Source of the DNA: Listeria seeligeri serovar 1/2b str. SLCC3954 | GTDB lineage: Bacteria; Bacillota; Bacilli; Lactobacillales; Listeriaceae | Length of the DNA stretch: 64,000 bases | Direction of reading: 5' to 3' | Assembly: GCF_000027145.1 (NCBI RefSeq) | Contig: NC_013891.1 | Coordinates: 2,232,001 to 2,296,000 of the forward strand | Shown: one piece after another, positions 49,060 through 58,117 of the stretch | Position numbering within the stretch: position 1 is the stretch's first letter | How the letters are laid out: every line of letters starts with the position of its first letter | Position numbers and translations under genes: made by a program | The notes under the pieces: model-generated | Databases searched by the model: none | What the model saw: only the letters and a program-made list of their open reading frames with translations | Told to the model about the DNA's origin: nothing

Positions 49060-49614
49060 TTGGCGGATTATTACTTGACCAAAAAACGTTGGTTAGCGAT
49101 TTCTATGAATGATAAAACAGCAGATGGCGAATTTTTCTATGGTGTAACATCCACTAAAATATTTTGCTATCCGTCCTGTAAATCACGATTACCTAAAAAA
49201 GAAAATATCCTTATTTTTAAAAGTGCTGAAGAAGCGATTTCTCATGGTTATCGGGCTTGCAAAAGATGTAAATCAGGTGGCGCAACTCTTCCAGACGCAG
49301 AATGGATCGAAAATATTGAAGCGTACATTGAAGAAAACTTCGCAAAAGCTTTAACCTTACAAACAATTGCCGAAGATTGTCACGGTAGCCCGTATCACTT
49401 ACACCGTACTTTTAAACGAATCACACAAATCACGCCAATTACTTTTTTAGAAAATGTGCGGATTACTTATGCAAAAAAACTACTTCAAAATTCCGCTTTA
49501 TCTATTGAAGAAGTCGGCAAACAATCTGGTTTCCCAAATCCCTCTCATTTTTCAACAACATTTAAAAGACAGACCGGTTTATCACCAAATCATTTCCGAA
49601 AAGCTTATCAATAA
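49060..49614 (+). CDS. adaA: AdaA-type methylphosphotriester-sensing AraC regulator
   Basis: This 184-residue protein combines the Ada zinc domain (about 1-75, four cysteines in FCYPSCKS and RACKRCKS) with an AraC HTH domain (about 80-184). The cysteine that accepts methyl groups from DNA phosphotriesters is in FCYPSC. The TTG at 49060 has GAGGTG upstream. It lacks an O6-methylguanine domain, which the divergent ogt supplies. It should activate alkylation-repair genes. Confidence 0.9.
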   Translation: MADYYLTKKRWLAISMNDKTADGEFFYGVTSTKIFCYPSCKSRLPKKENILIFKSAEEAISHGYRACKRCKSGGATLPDAEWIENIEAYIEENFAKALTLQTIAEDCHGSPYHLHRTFKRITQITPITFLENVRITYAKKLLQNSALSIEEVGKQSGFPNPSHFSTTFKRQTGLSPNHFRKAYQ

Positions 49615-49637
49615 AATATAGAATGGATGAAACTTAT

Positions 49638-50507
49638 ATGACACATATAACATTACCAATTATTGAAGACTGGGAAGGACTAACGCTCAGTACAATTTTA
49701 CAAGAAAAATTTCACTTAGGGAAAAAAGCGCGACATGAAATTAGAATGTCTCATGATGTTCTACTTAATAACAAGCCATTTGACGATTGGAATACACCTC
49801 TTTTTGTTGGCGCTAGTTTGTCTTTGCCTGTTATTTTGCATGAAAAAATTGATGTGTATGAATATGATTTAGAAGTTATTTATGAGGATGATTTTTTACT
49901 AGTAGTTAATAAACCTGTTGGTATGAAAACACATCCGAATGACTCTTATGAAACAGATACTTGTGCGAATGCAGTTCAGTATTATTTAGAACAAACAAAC
50001 CAAGATGCAAATGCGCTAGCGGTTCATCGTTTGGATCAGACAACTTCTGGTTTGGTTCTTTTCGCTAAAAATAAACTGGCGATTGCTGGACTTTCATGGC
50101 AAATGGAGAATCGTGCTATTCACCGGACTTATCTTGCAGCGGTTGATGGTACTTGGGGACTTGTGATGCAGACAATTAATAAGCCAATTGGTGAAGATAG
50201 ACATCATGGTTCCAGACGTCAAATTAGCCCATATGGCCAACCTGCAGTCACACATGTTACCGTTTTAGAAAATGACACTGAAAAAAATACATCCCTTGTC
50301 GAATGTCAAATTGAAACTGGCCGGACGCACCAAATACGCGTTCATCTAAGTGGAATTGGTCATCCGATTATTGGCGATACTCTTTACGGTGGCTCTCCGC
50401 GTGCCAATCGAATTATGTTACATGCTGAAAAACTACACCTAAATCATCCATTTAAAGGCAAAGAAATGAATTTTTCTGCGCCCGCTGGTGATGATTGGGT
50501 ATTTTAA
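49638..50507 (+). CDS. RluA/RluD-family pseudouridine synthase
   Basis: This 289-residue enzyme converts uridine to pseudouridine in RNA. The signature is HRLDQTTSGLVLFAK, with the catalytic Asp. An S4-like N-terminal part (about 20-60) precedes it. The later motif GRTHQIRVHLSGIGHPI is conserved. The start is uncertain: the ATG at 49638 has a weak GGATGA site and another in-frame ATG lies at 49623. It follows adaA by 23 bp, so co-transcription is likely. Confidence 0.9.
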   Translation: MTHITLPIIEDWEGLTLSTILQEKFHLGKKARHEIRMSHDVLLNNKPFDDWNTPLFVGASLSLPVILHEKIDVYEYDLEVIYEDDFLLVVNKPVGMKTHPNDSYETDTCANAVQYYLEQTNQDANALAVHRLDQTTSGLVLFAKNKLAIAGLSWQMENRAIHRTYLAAVDGTWGLVMQTINKPIGEDRHHGSRRQISPYGQPAVTHVTVLENDTEKNTSLVECQIETGRTHQIRVHLSGIGHPIIGDTLYGGSPRANRIMLHAEKLHLNHPFKGKEMNFSAPAGDDWVF

Positions 50508-50519
50508 AAAGCCACAACA

Positions 50520-50912
50520 TTACGTCGTGACTTCTGTGCAGATTTCTACTTTCATTTTATCTGGGTCTTCAAAAAAGACTGCATAATGATCTTCACCGCC
50601 AGCAAATGGATACCTATCTTCATAAAGAAGGTTTACTCCTGCTGCTTTTAACTTGTCTCGAAAGAAATCAACTCGTTCTTTTGAGCCACCGTGAAAAGCC
50701 AAGTGATTGAGTCCAATTCGCTTGCGGTGATAACCATCTGCCAAAAATTTTTCCTCTGTTTGGACAAATACTAAATAAGTATCCTCGTATTTATAATTAA
50801 AACCACCACTCCACGTCTGATACAATTCATACGAAAGCAGTTCTAACAACTCCGACCAAAACAAACGACTTTTTTCTAAATCTGCTACATAAATTTCCAC
50901 ATGATGTAACAT
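50520..50912 (-). CDS. VOC/glyoxalase-fold protein
   Basis: This 130-residue protein has the vicinal-oxygen-chelate fold, beginning HHVEIYVADLEKSRLFWSELL with the first metal-ligand His and ending VFFEDPDKMKVEICT with the Glu. The metal sites look intact. The substrate is unknown. It is the last gene of the AKR-alkD-VOC unit, 6 bp after the alkD-like gene. Confidence 0.85.
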   Translation of the reverse strand: MLHHVEIYVADLEKSRLFWSELLELLSYELYQTWSGGFNYKYEDTYLVFVQTEEKFLADGYHRKRIGLNHLAFHGGSKERVDFFRDKLKAAGVNLLYEDRYPFAGGEDHYAVFFEDPDKMKVEICTEVTT

Positions 50913-50918
50913 TTTCGT

Positions 50919-51575
50919 TTACGCCTCCCCGATATGCTTGAGTGCTTCTCTTTTACTTAGTGGGGCAAGTGAATGGCTTTTTACAAAACATCGGACTTCC
51001 TCTGGGCTTCCTTTTGCGTACTGACGAAGCGCCCAACCAATGGCTTTTTGAATAAAGAACTCCTTAGAATCTAGCCATTTTTCACAATTTGAAAATAATA
51101 GTTCTGCATCTGTTTTTTCTTTATACTTGAGTTGAAATATAATTGCCGTCCGCGCTAGCCAAATATTATCCCCATCAATCCATTTCGCATTATAACTAGG
51201 AATAAGTTCAGGATACATCGCAAAATGATTGCTTATTACTGTTCCAGCTAAACCATCCACTGTATCCCACCAAGATTTCTGCACAACTAGTTCTTCATAT
51301 AGCGAAATAGCCTCACTTGGTTGTTTTTTTCCGTAACGACTAAGTAAATCAATCGCCACATATTGAAATTCACGCTCTTCTTCTTGAAATAGTACCTTTA
51401 CTAGACCTAGCAAATCAACAGGTTCTCCTTGTTCTTTTAAAAATGTTGCGAGTAATTTTTTTCGTTCACCCGCCCTAATTCCTAAAAAAGTAAATTGATT
51501 TTTCATGTATGCTTCCATGGGTTTTGCATCTATATGTGAACCATTCGCGCGAAAGAGTGTTTGAATATCCATCAT
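50919..51575 (-). CDS. AlkD-like DNA alkylation repair protein
   Basis: This 218-residue all-helical HEAT-repeat protein resembles AlkD/AlkC glycosylases for 3- and 7-alkylpurines. Characteristic segments are VQKSWWDTVDGLAGTVI and KEFFIQKAIGWALRQYAK. Overlapping the AKR gene by 4 bp, it lies near ogt and adaA, which supports a role in alkylation repair. Confidence 0.88.
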   Translation of the reverse strand: MMDIQTLFRANGSHIDAKPMEAYMKNQFTFLGIRAGERKKLLATFLKEQGEPVDLLGLVKVLFQEEEREFQYVAIDLLSRYGKKQPSEAISLYEELVVQKSWWDTVDGLAGTVISNHFAMYPELIPSYNAKWIDGDNIWLARTAIIFQLKYKEKTDAELLFSNCEKWLDSKEFFIQKAIGWALRQYAKGSPEEVRCFVKSHSLAPLSKREALKHIGEA

Positions 51576-52456
51576 TCGGATTTCCCGCCCGCTAAATAGG
51601 CACGTTCCCGTTCAATACTACTTAAAAAATACTCTAAATCATCCGGATCTGGACCAACTCGTTTCCCCGTTTCCAAACGATCAATTTTTTCCATATCACT
51701 TGCATCTAATTGGAAATAAGATAACCGGGCGTTTTCTTCAATTCTGGTAGACGTAATGGATTTAGGGAAAATAATCGTATTTCGATTTAAATGCCATTGT
51801 AAAATCACCTGATCAACAAAAGCACCATGTTTTTTCGCAATTCCACTAATAACTGGATTTTGCATTAAAATTCCTTTTGCAAGTGGCGACCAAGCTGCGT
51901 GGGCAATATTTTGCTCAGCTAAATACTTTCTTAAATCATTTTGTGGCAAAAGTGGGTGCATTTCGACTTGATTAAGGACTGGTTTTTCATTCGCAGCGAC
52001 TAATAAATCACTCAAATGATGCTGTTTAAAATTAGCAACCCCAATGGATTTAATGAGTTTTTCGTCATGTAATCGCTCCATTGCTCGCCAAGAATCACGA
52101 TATTTACCAGCAACTGGCCAGTGAATTAAATATAAATCCAAGTAATCCAACTTCAAGTTTTTCAAAGTACGCTCGAACGCAAATAACGTTTCATCATAGC
52201 CAAGGTCGCCGTTCCAAACCTTCGAACTAATAAATAACTCTTCCCGAGAAATTGCACTATCTACAATTGCTTGCCCTACGATTGCTTCATTATTATAAAC
52301 CGCTGCTGTATCAAATAAGCGATAACCAACTTCAATTGCCTTTTCTACAGCACCAGCGATAAATTCTTGTTCTTTCACTTGGAAGACCCCAAGCCCAATA
52401 TAAGGAATTGATACATTCCCAGGTAAAACCATTCTATCTTGTAATGTTTTTGTCAA
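51572..52456 (-). CDS. Aldo/keto reductase
   Basis: This 294-residue AKR has the TIM-barrel signatures GYRLFDTAAVYNNE and the catalytic Tyr and Lys pattern (FISSKVWNGDLGYDE, LIHWPVAGKYRDSW). It reduces aldehydes with NADPH, but the substrate is unknown. First gene of the AKR-alkD-VOC unit. Its start MTKTLQDRMVLPG has AGGAGG upstream. Confidence 0.92.
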   Translation of the reverse strand: MTKTLQDRMVLPGNVSIPYIGLGVFQVKEQEFIAGAVEKAIEVGYRLFDTAAVYNNEAIVGQAIVDSAISREELFISSKVWNGDLGYDETLFAFERTLKNLKLDYLDLYLIHWPVAGKYRDSWRAMERLHDEKLIKSIGVANFKQHHLSDLLVAANEKPVLNQVEMHPLLPQNDLRKYLAEQNIAHAAWSPLAKGILMQNPVISGIAKKHGAFVDQVILQWHLNRNTIIFPKSITSTRIEENARLSYFQLDASDMEKIDRLETGKRVGPDPDDLEYFLSSIERERAYLAGGKSE

Positions 52457-52633
52457 ACCAAAAACCTCCTCACCAAAATCATTTGTGAACTTTTTCTCTT
52501 AAATGAATTATACACTATTTTCACAAATTTATATTTTAAAACCAGTATACCGAAATGAGCCCTACTCTCCTAATGAAAAGTCATAAATAATCCACTTTTT
52601 TTATTCATTTTCTGAAACACCTAAAAACAGCCA

Positions 52634-52648
52634 TTGGAAACGCTATCA
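52634..52648. promoter_or_regulatory. CcpA (cre) site
   Basis: TTGGAAACGCTATCA fits the cre consensus WTGNAANCGNWNNCW at every position. It is 178 bp before the AKR start and 193 bp before the phosphate transporter start, so either gene could be the target. Confidence 0.6.
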
Positions 52649-52769
52649 GAGAGATTATTTGCTCAACCTCCAAAAAAAAGTTTCCTATTTATTCCCATCC
52701 TATGTTAGTATTAATTTGTGGTAAAGATCTATCAAATTTTTTATTTCTTTTTGTTAACTTATCGTTAAG

Positions 52770-52801
52770 AAAAAAGCTCCCTTTTAAACAAAAAAGTGAG
52801 C
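52770..52801 (-). terminator. Leftward terminator-like hairpin in the phosphate transporter leader
   Basis: Arms GCTC-CTTTT (52776-52785) and AAAAG-GAGC (52792-52801) have one internal mismatch and a 6-nt loop. A six-T run on the minus strand gives it a terminator shape. No annotated leftward gene ends here. Confidence 0.5.
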
Positions 52802-52840
52802 ATTTATTAATGACCAAAAATGATCGGGGGAATTAAGAAA

Positions 52841-53461
52841 ATGGCTTTTAAAAACAAAAAAGACCGTTTTGCTTCGTTGTTACATGACATTGCAGTAAAT
52901 TTACATGAAGGTGCAAATTTCTTTGCAACATATAACATCAATTCGGTGGAGGACTTACATACTTTCTCGGATAAAATCAAAGAATATGAAACAGCCGGGG
53001 ACTCCATGGTTCACAAAATGATTATGGAATTAAACGATGCTTTCATTACACCAATCGAACGCGAAGATATGTTAGAACTTACTAACCGCTTAGACGACGT
53101 GATGGATGCACTTGATGAAACAGCTTTCTCACTTGAAATCTGCCAAATCACTCATTACGACGAATACATGACCAAATTTATTCAAGCTATTCAAGCAAGT
53201 ACTGTTGAAATCGAAAAAGCAGTTGATCTTGTTTTTGATAAAAAATTAAAAGATGTTCGTAAACTAGCTATTCAAATTAAAGATTACGAATCTCATTGTG
53301 ATGATGTTTACCGCGAATCACTAATCCAACTTTTCCAAAACGAAAAAGATCCAATCAAACTTATTCGTTTAAGAGAAGTTTATGAAAAATTAGAAGACAT
53401 TGCTGATAGTTGTCAAAGCGTTGCTAATACGCTTGAGTCAATTGTCATGAAAAATGCGTAA
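52841..53461 (+). CDS. DUF47/PhoU-like phosphate transport accessory protein (YkaA-like)
   Basis: This 206-residue all-helical protein belongs to the DUF47 (UPF0111) group. It carries the acidic metal-binding helices typical of the PhoU fold (DKIKEYETAGDSMVHKM and IKDYESHCDDVYRESL). It pairs with Pit in many bacteria and is thought to modulate transport. The start MAFKNKK at 52841 has GGGGGAA upstream. Pit follows 13 bp later. Confidence 0.9.
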   Translation: MAFKNKKDRFASLLHDIAVNLHEGANFFATYNINSVEDLHTFSDKIKEYETAGDSMVHKMIMELNDAFITPIEREDMLELTNRLDDVMDALDETAFSLEICQITHYDEYMTKFIQAIQASTVEIEKAVDLVFDKKLKDVRKLAIQIKDYESHCDDVYRESLIQLFQNEKDPIKLIRLREVYEKLEDIADSCQSVANTLESIVMKNA

Positions 53462-53474
53462 GGGGCCGAGATAG

Positions 53475-54473
53475 ATGGAAGGAATGTTTCTCATCACCCT
53501 CGTCATCGTTCTTGCTGCGCTGGCATTTGACCTAATTAATGGGTTTCATGATACAGCAAACGCAATCGCGACTAGTGTCTCCACAAAAGCCTTAAAACCT
53601 AGACATGCAATTATTCTTGCCGCTATCATGAACTTCGTCGGTGCCGTTTCATTTACCGGCGTTGCGAAAACTATTACAAAAGATATTGTTGATCCATTTA
53701 GCTTAAATCATGGTGAACTCGTAATTTTGGCAGCATTATTATCAGCAATTGCTTGGAACTTAATTACATGGTACTTCGGAATTCCTAGTAGTTCCTCCCA
53801 TGCATTAATCGGTTCCATCGCTGGTGCAGCTATTGCATCTGCTGGTTTTTCTGCACTCGAATATGGAGGATTCACTAAAATCATCATTGGTTTACTTGTT
53901 TCTCCAGTTCTTGCATTCATCGTCGGTTACACGATTTATTCACTCTTCAAGATTTTCTTAAAGAACTTGAATCTAGCAACCACTAATAGACGTTTTAGAA
54001 TGCTTCAAATCGGAACTGCCGCTTTACAATCTTATACTCACGGAACAAATGATGCACAAAAATCTATGGGGATTATCACAATGGCATTAATCGCTGGTGG
54101 TTTCCAAACAACAGATGACGTGCAACTATGGGTTCAAGTGTCCTGTGCGATTGCCATGGCGATTGGTACGAGTATCGGTGGTTGGAAAATCATCAAAACA
54201 GTTGGTGGTAAAATTATGAAAATCAAGCCTGTTAATGGTGTAGCAGCTGACTTAAGTTCTGTTATCATTATCTTCGGTGCCACATTTATTCATTTACCAG
54301 TTAGTACAACACACGTAATCAGCTCTTCTATTCTTGGTTTTGGAACAGCTCACCGTGTCAAAGGTGTAAAATGGGATACTGCGCAGCGGATGATTATTAC
54401 ATGGGTAATTACCCTACCTATTTCCGCAACAATTGCCGCACTTCTCTTCTATGTGTTAAATTTCATCTTATAA
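53475..54473 (+). CDS. pit: Low-affinity inorganic phosphate transporter (Pit)
   Basis: This 332-residue PiT-family permease has about ten membrane segments and two copies of the PiT signature. The first is GFHDTANAIATSVSTKAL and the second is THGTNDAQKSMGIITMAL, with the conserved Asn-Asp. It imports phosphate (as metal phosphate) with protons. The gene is coupled to the upstream DUF47 gene and ends at a terminator. The same pair is ykaA-ykaB (pit) in B. subtilis. Confidence 0.93.
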   Translation: MEGMFLITLVIVLAALAFDLINGFHDTANAIATSVSTKALKPRHAIILAAIMNFVGAVSFTGVAKTITKDIVDPFSLNHGELVILAALLSAIAWNLITWYFGIPSSSSHALIGSIAGAAIASAGFSALEYGGFTKIIIGLLVSPVLAFIVGYTIYSLFKIFLKNLNLATTNRRFRMLQIGTAALQSYTHGTNDAQKSMGIITMALIAGGFQTTDDVQLWVQVSCAIAMAIGTSIGGWKIIKTVGGKIMKIKPVNGVAADLSSVIIIFGATFIHLPVSTTHVISSSILGFGTAHRVKGVKWDTAQRMIITWVITLPISATIAALLFYVLNFIL

Positions 54474-54477
54474 AAAC

Positions 54478-54512
54478 AAGGAACCTTGCTTAGTCGGGGT
54501 TCTTTTTTTATA
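54478..54512 (+). terminator. Terminator of the Pit operon
   Basis: AAGGAACC and GGTTCTT arms with a loop of about 12 nt are followed by seven Ts. Confidence 0.8.
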
Positions 54513-54553
54513 CATTTTTTTGAATAAAAAGAAGTGTTTTTGGTATAAAAGGA

Positions 54554-54600
54554 GATTTTCCGAAAAACTTATTGCATATTTAATCATTTTCATGTATTAT
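54554..54600 (+). promoter_or_regulatory. arpJ promoter with CodY-like and ArgR-like sites
   Basis: The -35 TTGCAT (54572-54577) and -10 TATTAT (54595-54600) are 17 bp apart. GATTTTCCGAAAAAC (54554-54568) matches 12 of 15 of the CodY consensus and lies next to the -35. TGCATATTTAATCA (54573-54586) resembles an ARG box (TGAAT-N4-ATTCA) at 8 of 10 arm positions. Confidence 0.55.
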
Positions 54601-54655
54601 AATAAACATCGATAATAACCGCTAATTTATCATAGAAAAAAAGGGAGTTGTATCC

Positions 54656-56116
54656 ATGCAGAAGAACTTTTTACAAAAGCTCGCAGCAATTGCACTTGTT
54701 TTTATATTTGTATTCTCTGGCTTCACTACAGTATTTGCTGCTGATAACCAAGATGAAACTTTAAAAAAAATTCAAGAAAAAGGCGTTTTAACAGTTGGCC
54801 TTTCCGCAGATTATCCACCATATGAATTTCATCAGACAATCGATGGAAAAGATAAAATTGTTGGTTTTGATGTAAGTATTGCCGAAAAAATTGCAAAAGA
54901 TTTAGATGTTAAATTAGATATTAAAGAAATGAACTTCGATAGTTTACTCGGTTCGCTCAAAACCGGCAAAATTGATATGATTATTTCCGGAATGTCACCA
55001 ACACCGGAACGTCAAAAAGAAGTCGATTTCTCTGATCCCTACATGTTTGTTCAACAGCGTGTGGTTGTTAGAAAAGCCGACAAAGAAAAATTTACAAGCG
55101 TGAATGATTTTAATGGAGTGAAAGTTGGTGCTCAAAAACAAACCACCCAAGAAGAATTAGCGCAAAATGAATTAGTTGGTTCTGACGTAGTTTCCTTACA
55201 AAAAGTTCCCGACTTACTACTTAATTTAAGTAGTAATAAAGTAGATGCCGTTGTTTTAGAAGGCCCTGTTGCAGAAGCTTACTTGAGCCAAGATAAAACA
55301 CTTGCTATGGCAGACATTAAGTTCGAAAATGGTAGCAAAGAAACTGCTATTGCATTGCCAAAAGGCTCCACTGCTCTTCAAGAGAAAGTCAATGCATCTA
55401 TTAAAGAAATTCAAGATACGGGTTTACTGAAAGAGTATCAAAAAGAAGCAAATAAACTAATGTTCCAAGATGGTAGCTTCTATGAAAAATATGGTAACTA
55501 CTTCATCAAAGGTACATTGATTACAATCGCACTTGCTGCCATCGGTGTTTTATGTGGCGCAGTTTTTGGATCCTTACTTGCACTCATGAAACTTGCAAAA
55601 ACAAGATGGTTACGCTGGCCTGCTTCTTGTTATATCGAATTCGTTCGTGGGACTCCACTTCTTATTCAAATTTTTATCGTCTTTTTCGGAACACAAATTA
55701 TTGGACTTGATGTATCAGCCTTCGTGTCTGGTTGTATTGCACTATCCTTAAACAGTGCTGCCTATGTTGCCGAGATTATCCGTGCAGGTATTTCTGCCGT
55801 AAACAAAGGTCAGATGGAAGCAGCTCGTTCACTTGGTATGACACAATCAGCTAGTATGCGTTATATTATTTTACCGCAAGCTGTCAAAAATATCCTTCCT
55901 GCTCTTGGGAATGAATTTGTTACTGTTATCAAAGAATCTTCCATCGTTTCCGTTATCGGTGTGACTGAATTAATGTTCATGACTGGTGTTGTTCAAGGCG
56001 CGAGCTTCAAGCCATTTATACCGCTAGTTATCACTTCACTAATTTACTTTGTACTAACATTCAGCTTGTCAAGACTACTAGGTGTTGCTGAAAGGAGAAT
56101 GAGAACAAGTGATTAA
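54656..56116 (+). CDS. arpJ: Amino-acid ABC transporter, fused binding protein and permease (ArpJ)
   Basis: This 486-residue fusion joins a signal peptide (about 1-29), an SBP family 3 domain (about 33-270, with [11 protein letters not shown] and [10 protein letters not shown]), and a HisM/GlnP-type permease with five membrane segments (about 285-480). The EAA loop is in [28 protein letters not shown]. It imports a polar amino acid. From memory, the Listeria gene is arpJ and responds to arginine. The ATPase gene overlaps its end by 8 bp. Confidence 0.9.
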   Translation: MQKNFLQKLAAIALVFIFVFSGFTTVFAADNQDETLKKIQEKGVLTVGLSADYPPYEFHQTIDGKDKIVGFDVSIAEKIAKDLDVKLDIKEMNFDSLLGSLKTGKIDMIISGMSPTPERQKEVDFSDPYMFVQQRVVVRKADKEKFTSVNDFNGVKVGAQKQTTQEELAQNELVGSDVVSLQKVPDLLLNLSSNKVDAVVLEGPVAEAYLSQDKTLAMADIKFENGSKETAIALPKGSTALQEKVNASIKEIQDTGLLKEYQKEANKLMFQDGSFYEKYGNYFIKGTLITIALAAIGVLCGAVFGSLLALMKLAKTRWLRWPASCYIEFVRGTPLLIQIFIVFFGTQIIGLDVSAFVSGCIALSLNSAAYVAEIIRAGISAVNKGQMEAARSLGMTQSASMRYIILPQAVKNILPALGNEFVTVIKESSIVSVIGVTELMFMTGVVQGASFKPFIPLVITSLIYFVLTFSLSRLLGVAERRMRTSD

Positions 56117-56834
56117 TATCAAAAATTTACACAAACATTTTGGCAAATTAGAAGTTTTAAAAGGAATTGACCTTGAAATCGCATCTGGAGAAGTGGTTGT
56201 AGTTATCGGCCCTTCTGGAAGCGGCAAAAGTACCTTCTTACGTTGCCTCAACCTTTTAGAACAACCAACTGCTGGTAATATTTTATTTGAAAACAAGGAT
56301 TTAATGGCAAAACAAACCAATGTGAATGAACTTCGCCAAAAAATGGGAATGGTTTTCCAAAACTTCAACCTTTTCCCACATAAAAATGTCCTTGAAAATC
56401 TAATGCTCGCTCCAATGAAAGTAAAAAATGAAGATAATGCCGCTGCTAAAAAACATGCACTTGCACTACTAGATAAAGTTGGTCTAGCTGATAAAGCGAC
56501 AAGTTTCCCTTCTCAACTATCAGGTGGACAACAACAACGGGTTGCCATCGCACGGGCACTGGCAATGAATCCAGATGTAATGCTTTTTGATGAACCTACT
56601 TCTGCTCTTGACCCAGAAATGGTTGGCGAAGTTTTAAATGTTATGAAATCGCTCGCTAAAGAAGGCATGACCATGGTAGTTGTTACACACGAAATGGGGT
56701 TTGCAAAAGAAGTTTCCGACCGCGTTGTCTTTATGGATGCTGGTGTTATTCAAGAACAAGGGACTCCAGAAGAAATATTTGGAAATCCTCAAAATGATCG
56801 TACGAAAGACTTTTTAGGAAAAGTTTTAGCATAA
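56109..56834 (+). CDS. Polar amino-acid ABC transporter ATPase (GlnQ-like)
   Basis: This 241-residue ATPase energises ArpJ. Walker A is GPSGSGKST, the signature LSGGQQQR and Walker [14 protein letters not shown]. The start is GTG, overlapping the arpJ stop by 8 bp. The sequence is close to GlnQ/HisP-class ATPases, so the substrate is a polar amino acid. Confidence 0.95.
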   Translation: MINIKNLHKHFGKLEVLKGIDLEIASGEVVVVIGPSGSGKSTFLRCLNLLEQPTAGNILFENKDLMAKQTNVNELRQKMGMVFQNFNLFPHKNVLENLMLAPMKVKNEDNAAAKKHALALLDKVGLADKATSFPSQLSGGQQQRVAIARALAMNPDVMLFDEPTSALDPEMVGEVLNVMKSLAKEGMTMVVVTHEMGFAKEVSDRVVFMDAGVIQEQGTPEEIFGNPQNDRTKDFLGKVLA

Positions 56835-56845
56835 AAGCACGATTT

Positions 56846-56871
56846 CGTCTTGCCAACTAACTGGCAAGGCG
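56846..56871 (+). terminator. Weak terminator or attenuator hairpin
   Basis: Perfect arms CTTGCCA (56849-56855) and TGGCAAG (56862-56868), extended by CG pairs, are followed only by a short T-stretch. Some read-through into the aminotransferase gene is likely. Confidence 0.55.
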
Positions 56872-56916
56872 TTTATCTGCACTTACAGAAAAATAAACAA
56901 AAGGAGCTTGCTAAAA

Positions 56917-58068
56917 ATGATGAATAACTCAAAAATCGCTAAAAAACACCAACAAATGCCTGTTAATATTCTCGCTGATATCGGAACACTGGCAAAAACA
57001 ATGCCTGATATTCTTAATTTATCAATCGGCGACCCTGATTTAATCACAGATGAATCCATTATCAATGCCGCATTTGAGGACGTTCGGGCTGGTCATACTA
57101 AATATACCGAATCTGGTGGTGACGTGGAGCTTATTGATGCTATTCGTGGTTATTTTAGCCGGAATTATGACCTTGCTTTCGAGCGGTCACAAATTCGGGC
57201 AACGGTTGGCGCGCTCCATGGTATGTTCTTAACTCTACAAACAATCCTTGATCCAGGTGATGAAGTTATTATTCACGAACCATACTTTTCGCCTTACAAA
57301 GATCAAGTTTTAAATTCCGGCGGTACACCAATTATTATTCCAACTTACGAAAAAGATGATTTTGCCATCAATGTAGCCATTTTAGAAGCAGCGATTACAG
57401 ACAAAACTAAAGCGCTAATCTTGAATTCTCCTAATAACCCAACTGGCGCGGTATTTTCACCTGAAACTTTTGAAAAAATAGCTAATTTAGCTAAAAAATA
57501 TGATTTCTTTATTTTATCAGATGAAGTATATGACGGTTTTAGCTTTTATGAACCATTCGTTCCTATGGCCAAATTTGCACCTGAACACACTATTACCTTT
57601 GGAAGTATGTCCAAAAACTTTGCAATGACAGGGTGGCGCTTAGGATATATGATTGCCCCAACCTATTTAAATGAAGCAGCAAAGATAATCAATGAAGGAA
57701 TTACATATTCAGCTCCCTCACCGTCCCAAAGAGCAGCTATTTATGCTTTAAATCATTCAGAGACACTAATTCCCACAGTGGCGGAAACTTTCCAAAAACG
57801 GCTAGAATACATCTCAAAACGCGTGGAAGAAATTCCGTATCTTTCCCTACATCCTTTAAAAGGCTCTATTTATGCTTTTATCAATATTAGTAAAACTGGG
57901 ATGGATTCCGTCTCTTTTACAGAATATATTTTAAAAGAAACCCAAGTACTCGTTATTCCAGGACTTGCATTTGGTGAGTCTGGCGATAATTATGTTCGCC
58001 TAGCAGCAACTCAAGATATCAGCGTGTTGGAAGAAGCTTTCAATCGCTTAGCCAAATTAGCATTCTAA
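56917..58068 (+). CDS. PLP-dependent aminotransferase (PatA/aspartate class I)
   Basis: This 383-residue class I/II aminotransferase has the pyridoxal lysine in TFGSMSKNFAMTGWRLG. The LNSPNNPTGAVF and ILSDEVYDGF motifs hold the Asn and Asp of the PLP site. The ATG at 56917 has AGGAG 10 nt upstream. It lies behind the arpJ transporter genes, so it probably acts on the imported amino acid. The specific substrate is not clear. Confidence 0.9.
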   Translation: MMNNSKIAKKHQQMPVNILADIGTLAKTMPDILNLSIGDPDLITDESIINAAFEDVRAGHTKYTESGGDVELIDAIRGYFSRNYDLAFERSQIRATVGALHGMFLTLQTILDPGDEVIIHEPYFSPYKDQVLNSGGTPIIIPTYEKDDFAINVAILEAAITDKTKALILNSPNNPTGAVFSPETFEKIANLAKKYDFFILSDEVYDGFSFYEPFVPMAKFAPEHTITFGSMSKNFAMTGWRLGYMIAPTYLNEAAKIINEGITYSAPSPSQRAAIYALNHSETLIPTVAETFQKRLEYISKRVEEIPYLSLHPLKGSIYAFINISKTGMDSVSFTEYILKETQVLVIPGLAFGESGDNYVRLAATQDISVLEEAFNRLAKLAF

Positions 58069-58117
58069 AAAAGAGTAAACTTAGAGGCAAATGAGCTCTC
58101 TAAGTTTACTCTTTTTC
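58069..58117. terminator. Bidirectional terminator
   Basis: Perfect 15-bp arms AGAGTAAACTTAGAG and CTCTAAGTTTACTCT are flanked by A- and T-runs. It serves the aminotransferase and the HAD gene. Confidence 0.93.

Larger units (their letters stand above)
52457..52840. other. Divergent region between the AKR and phosphate transporter genes
   Basis: This 384-bp region holds a minus-strand TATAAT near 52507 for the AKR gene, a perfect cre site (52634-52648), a TTAAC/TTAA direct repeat (52754-52770) and a leftward terminator-like stem (52770-52801). No gene is seen. Confidence 0.45.
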
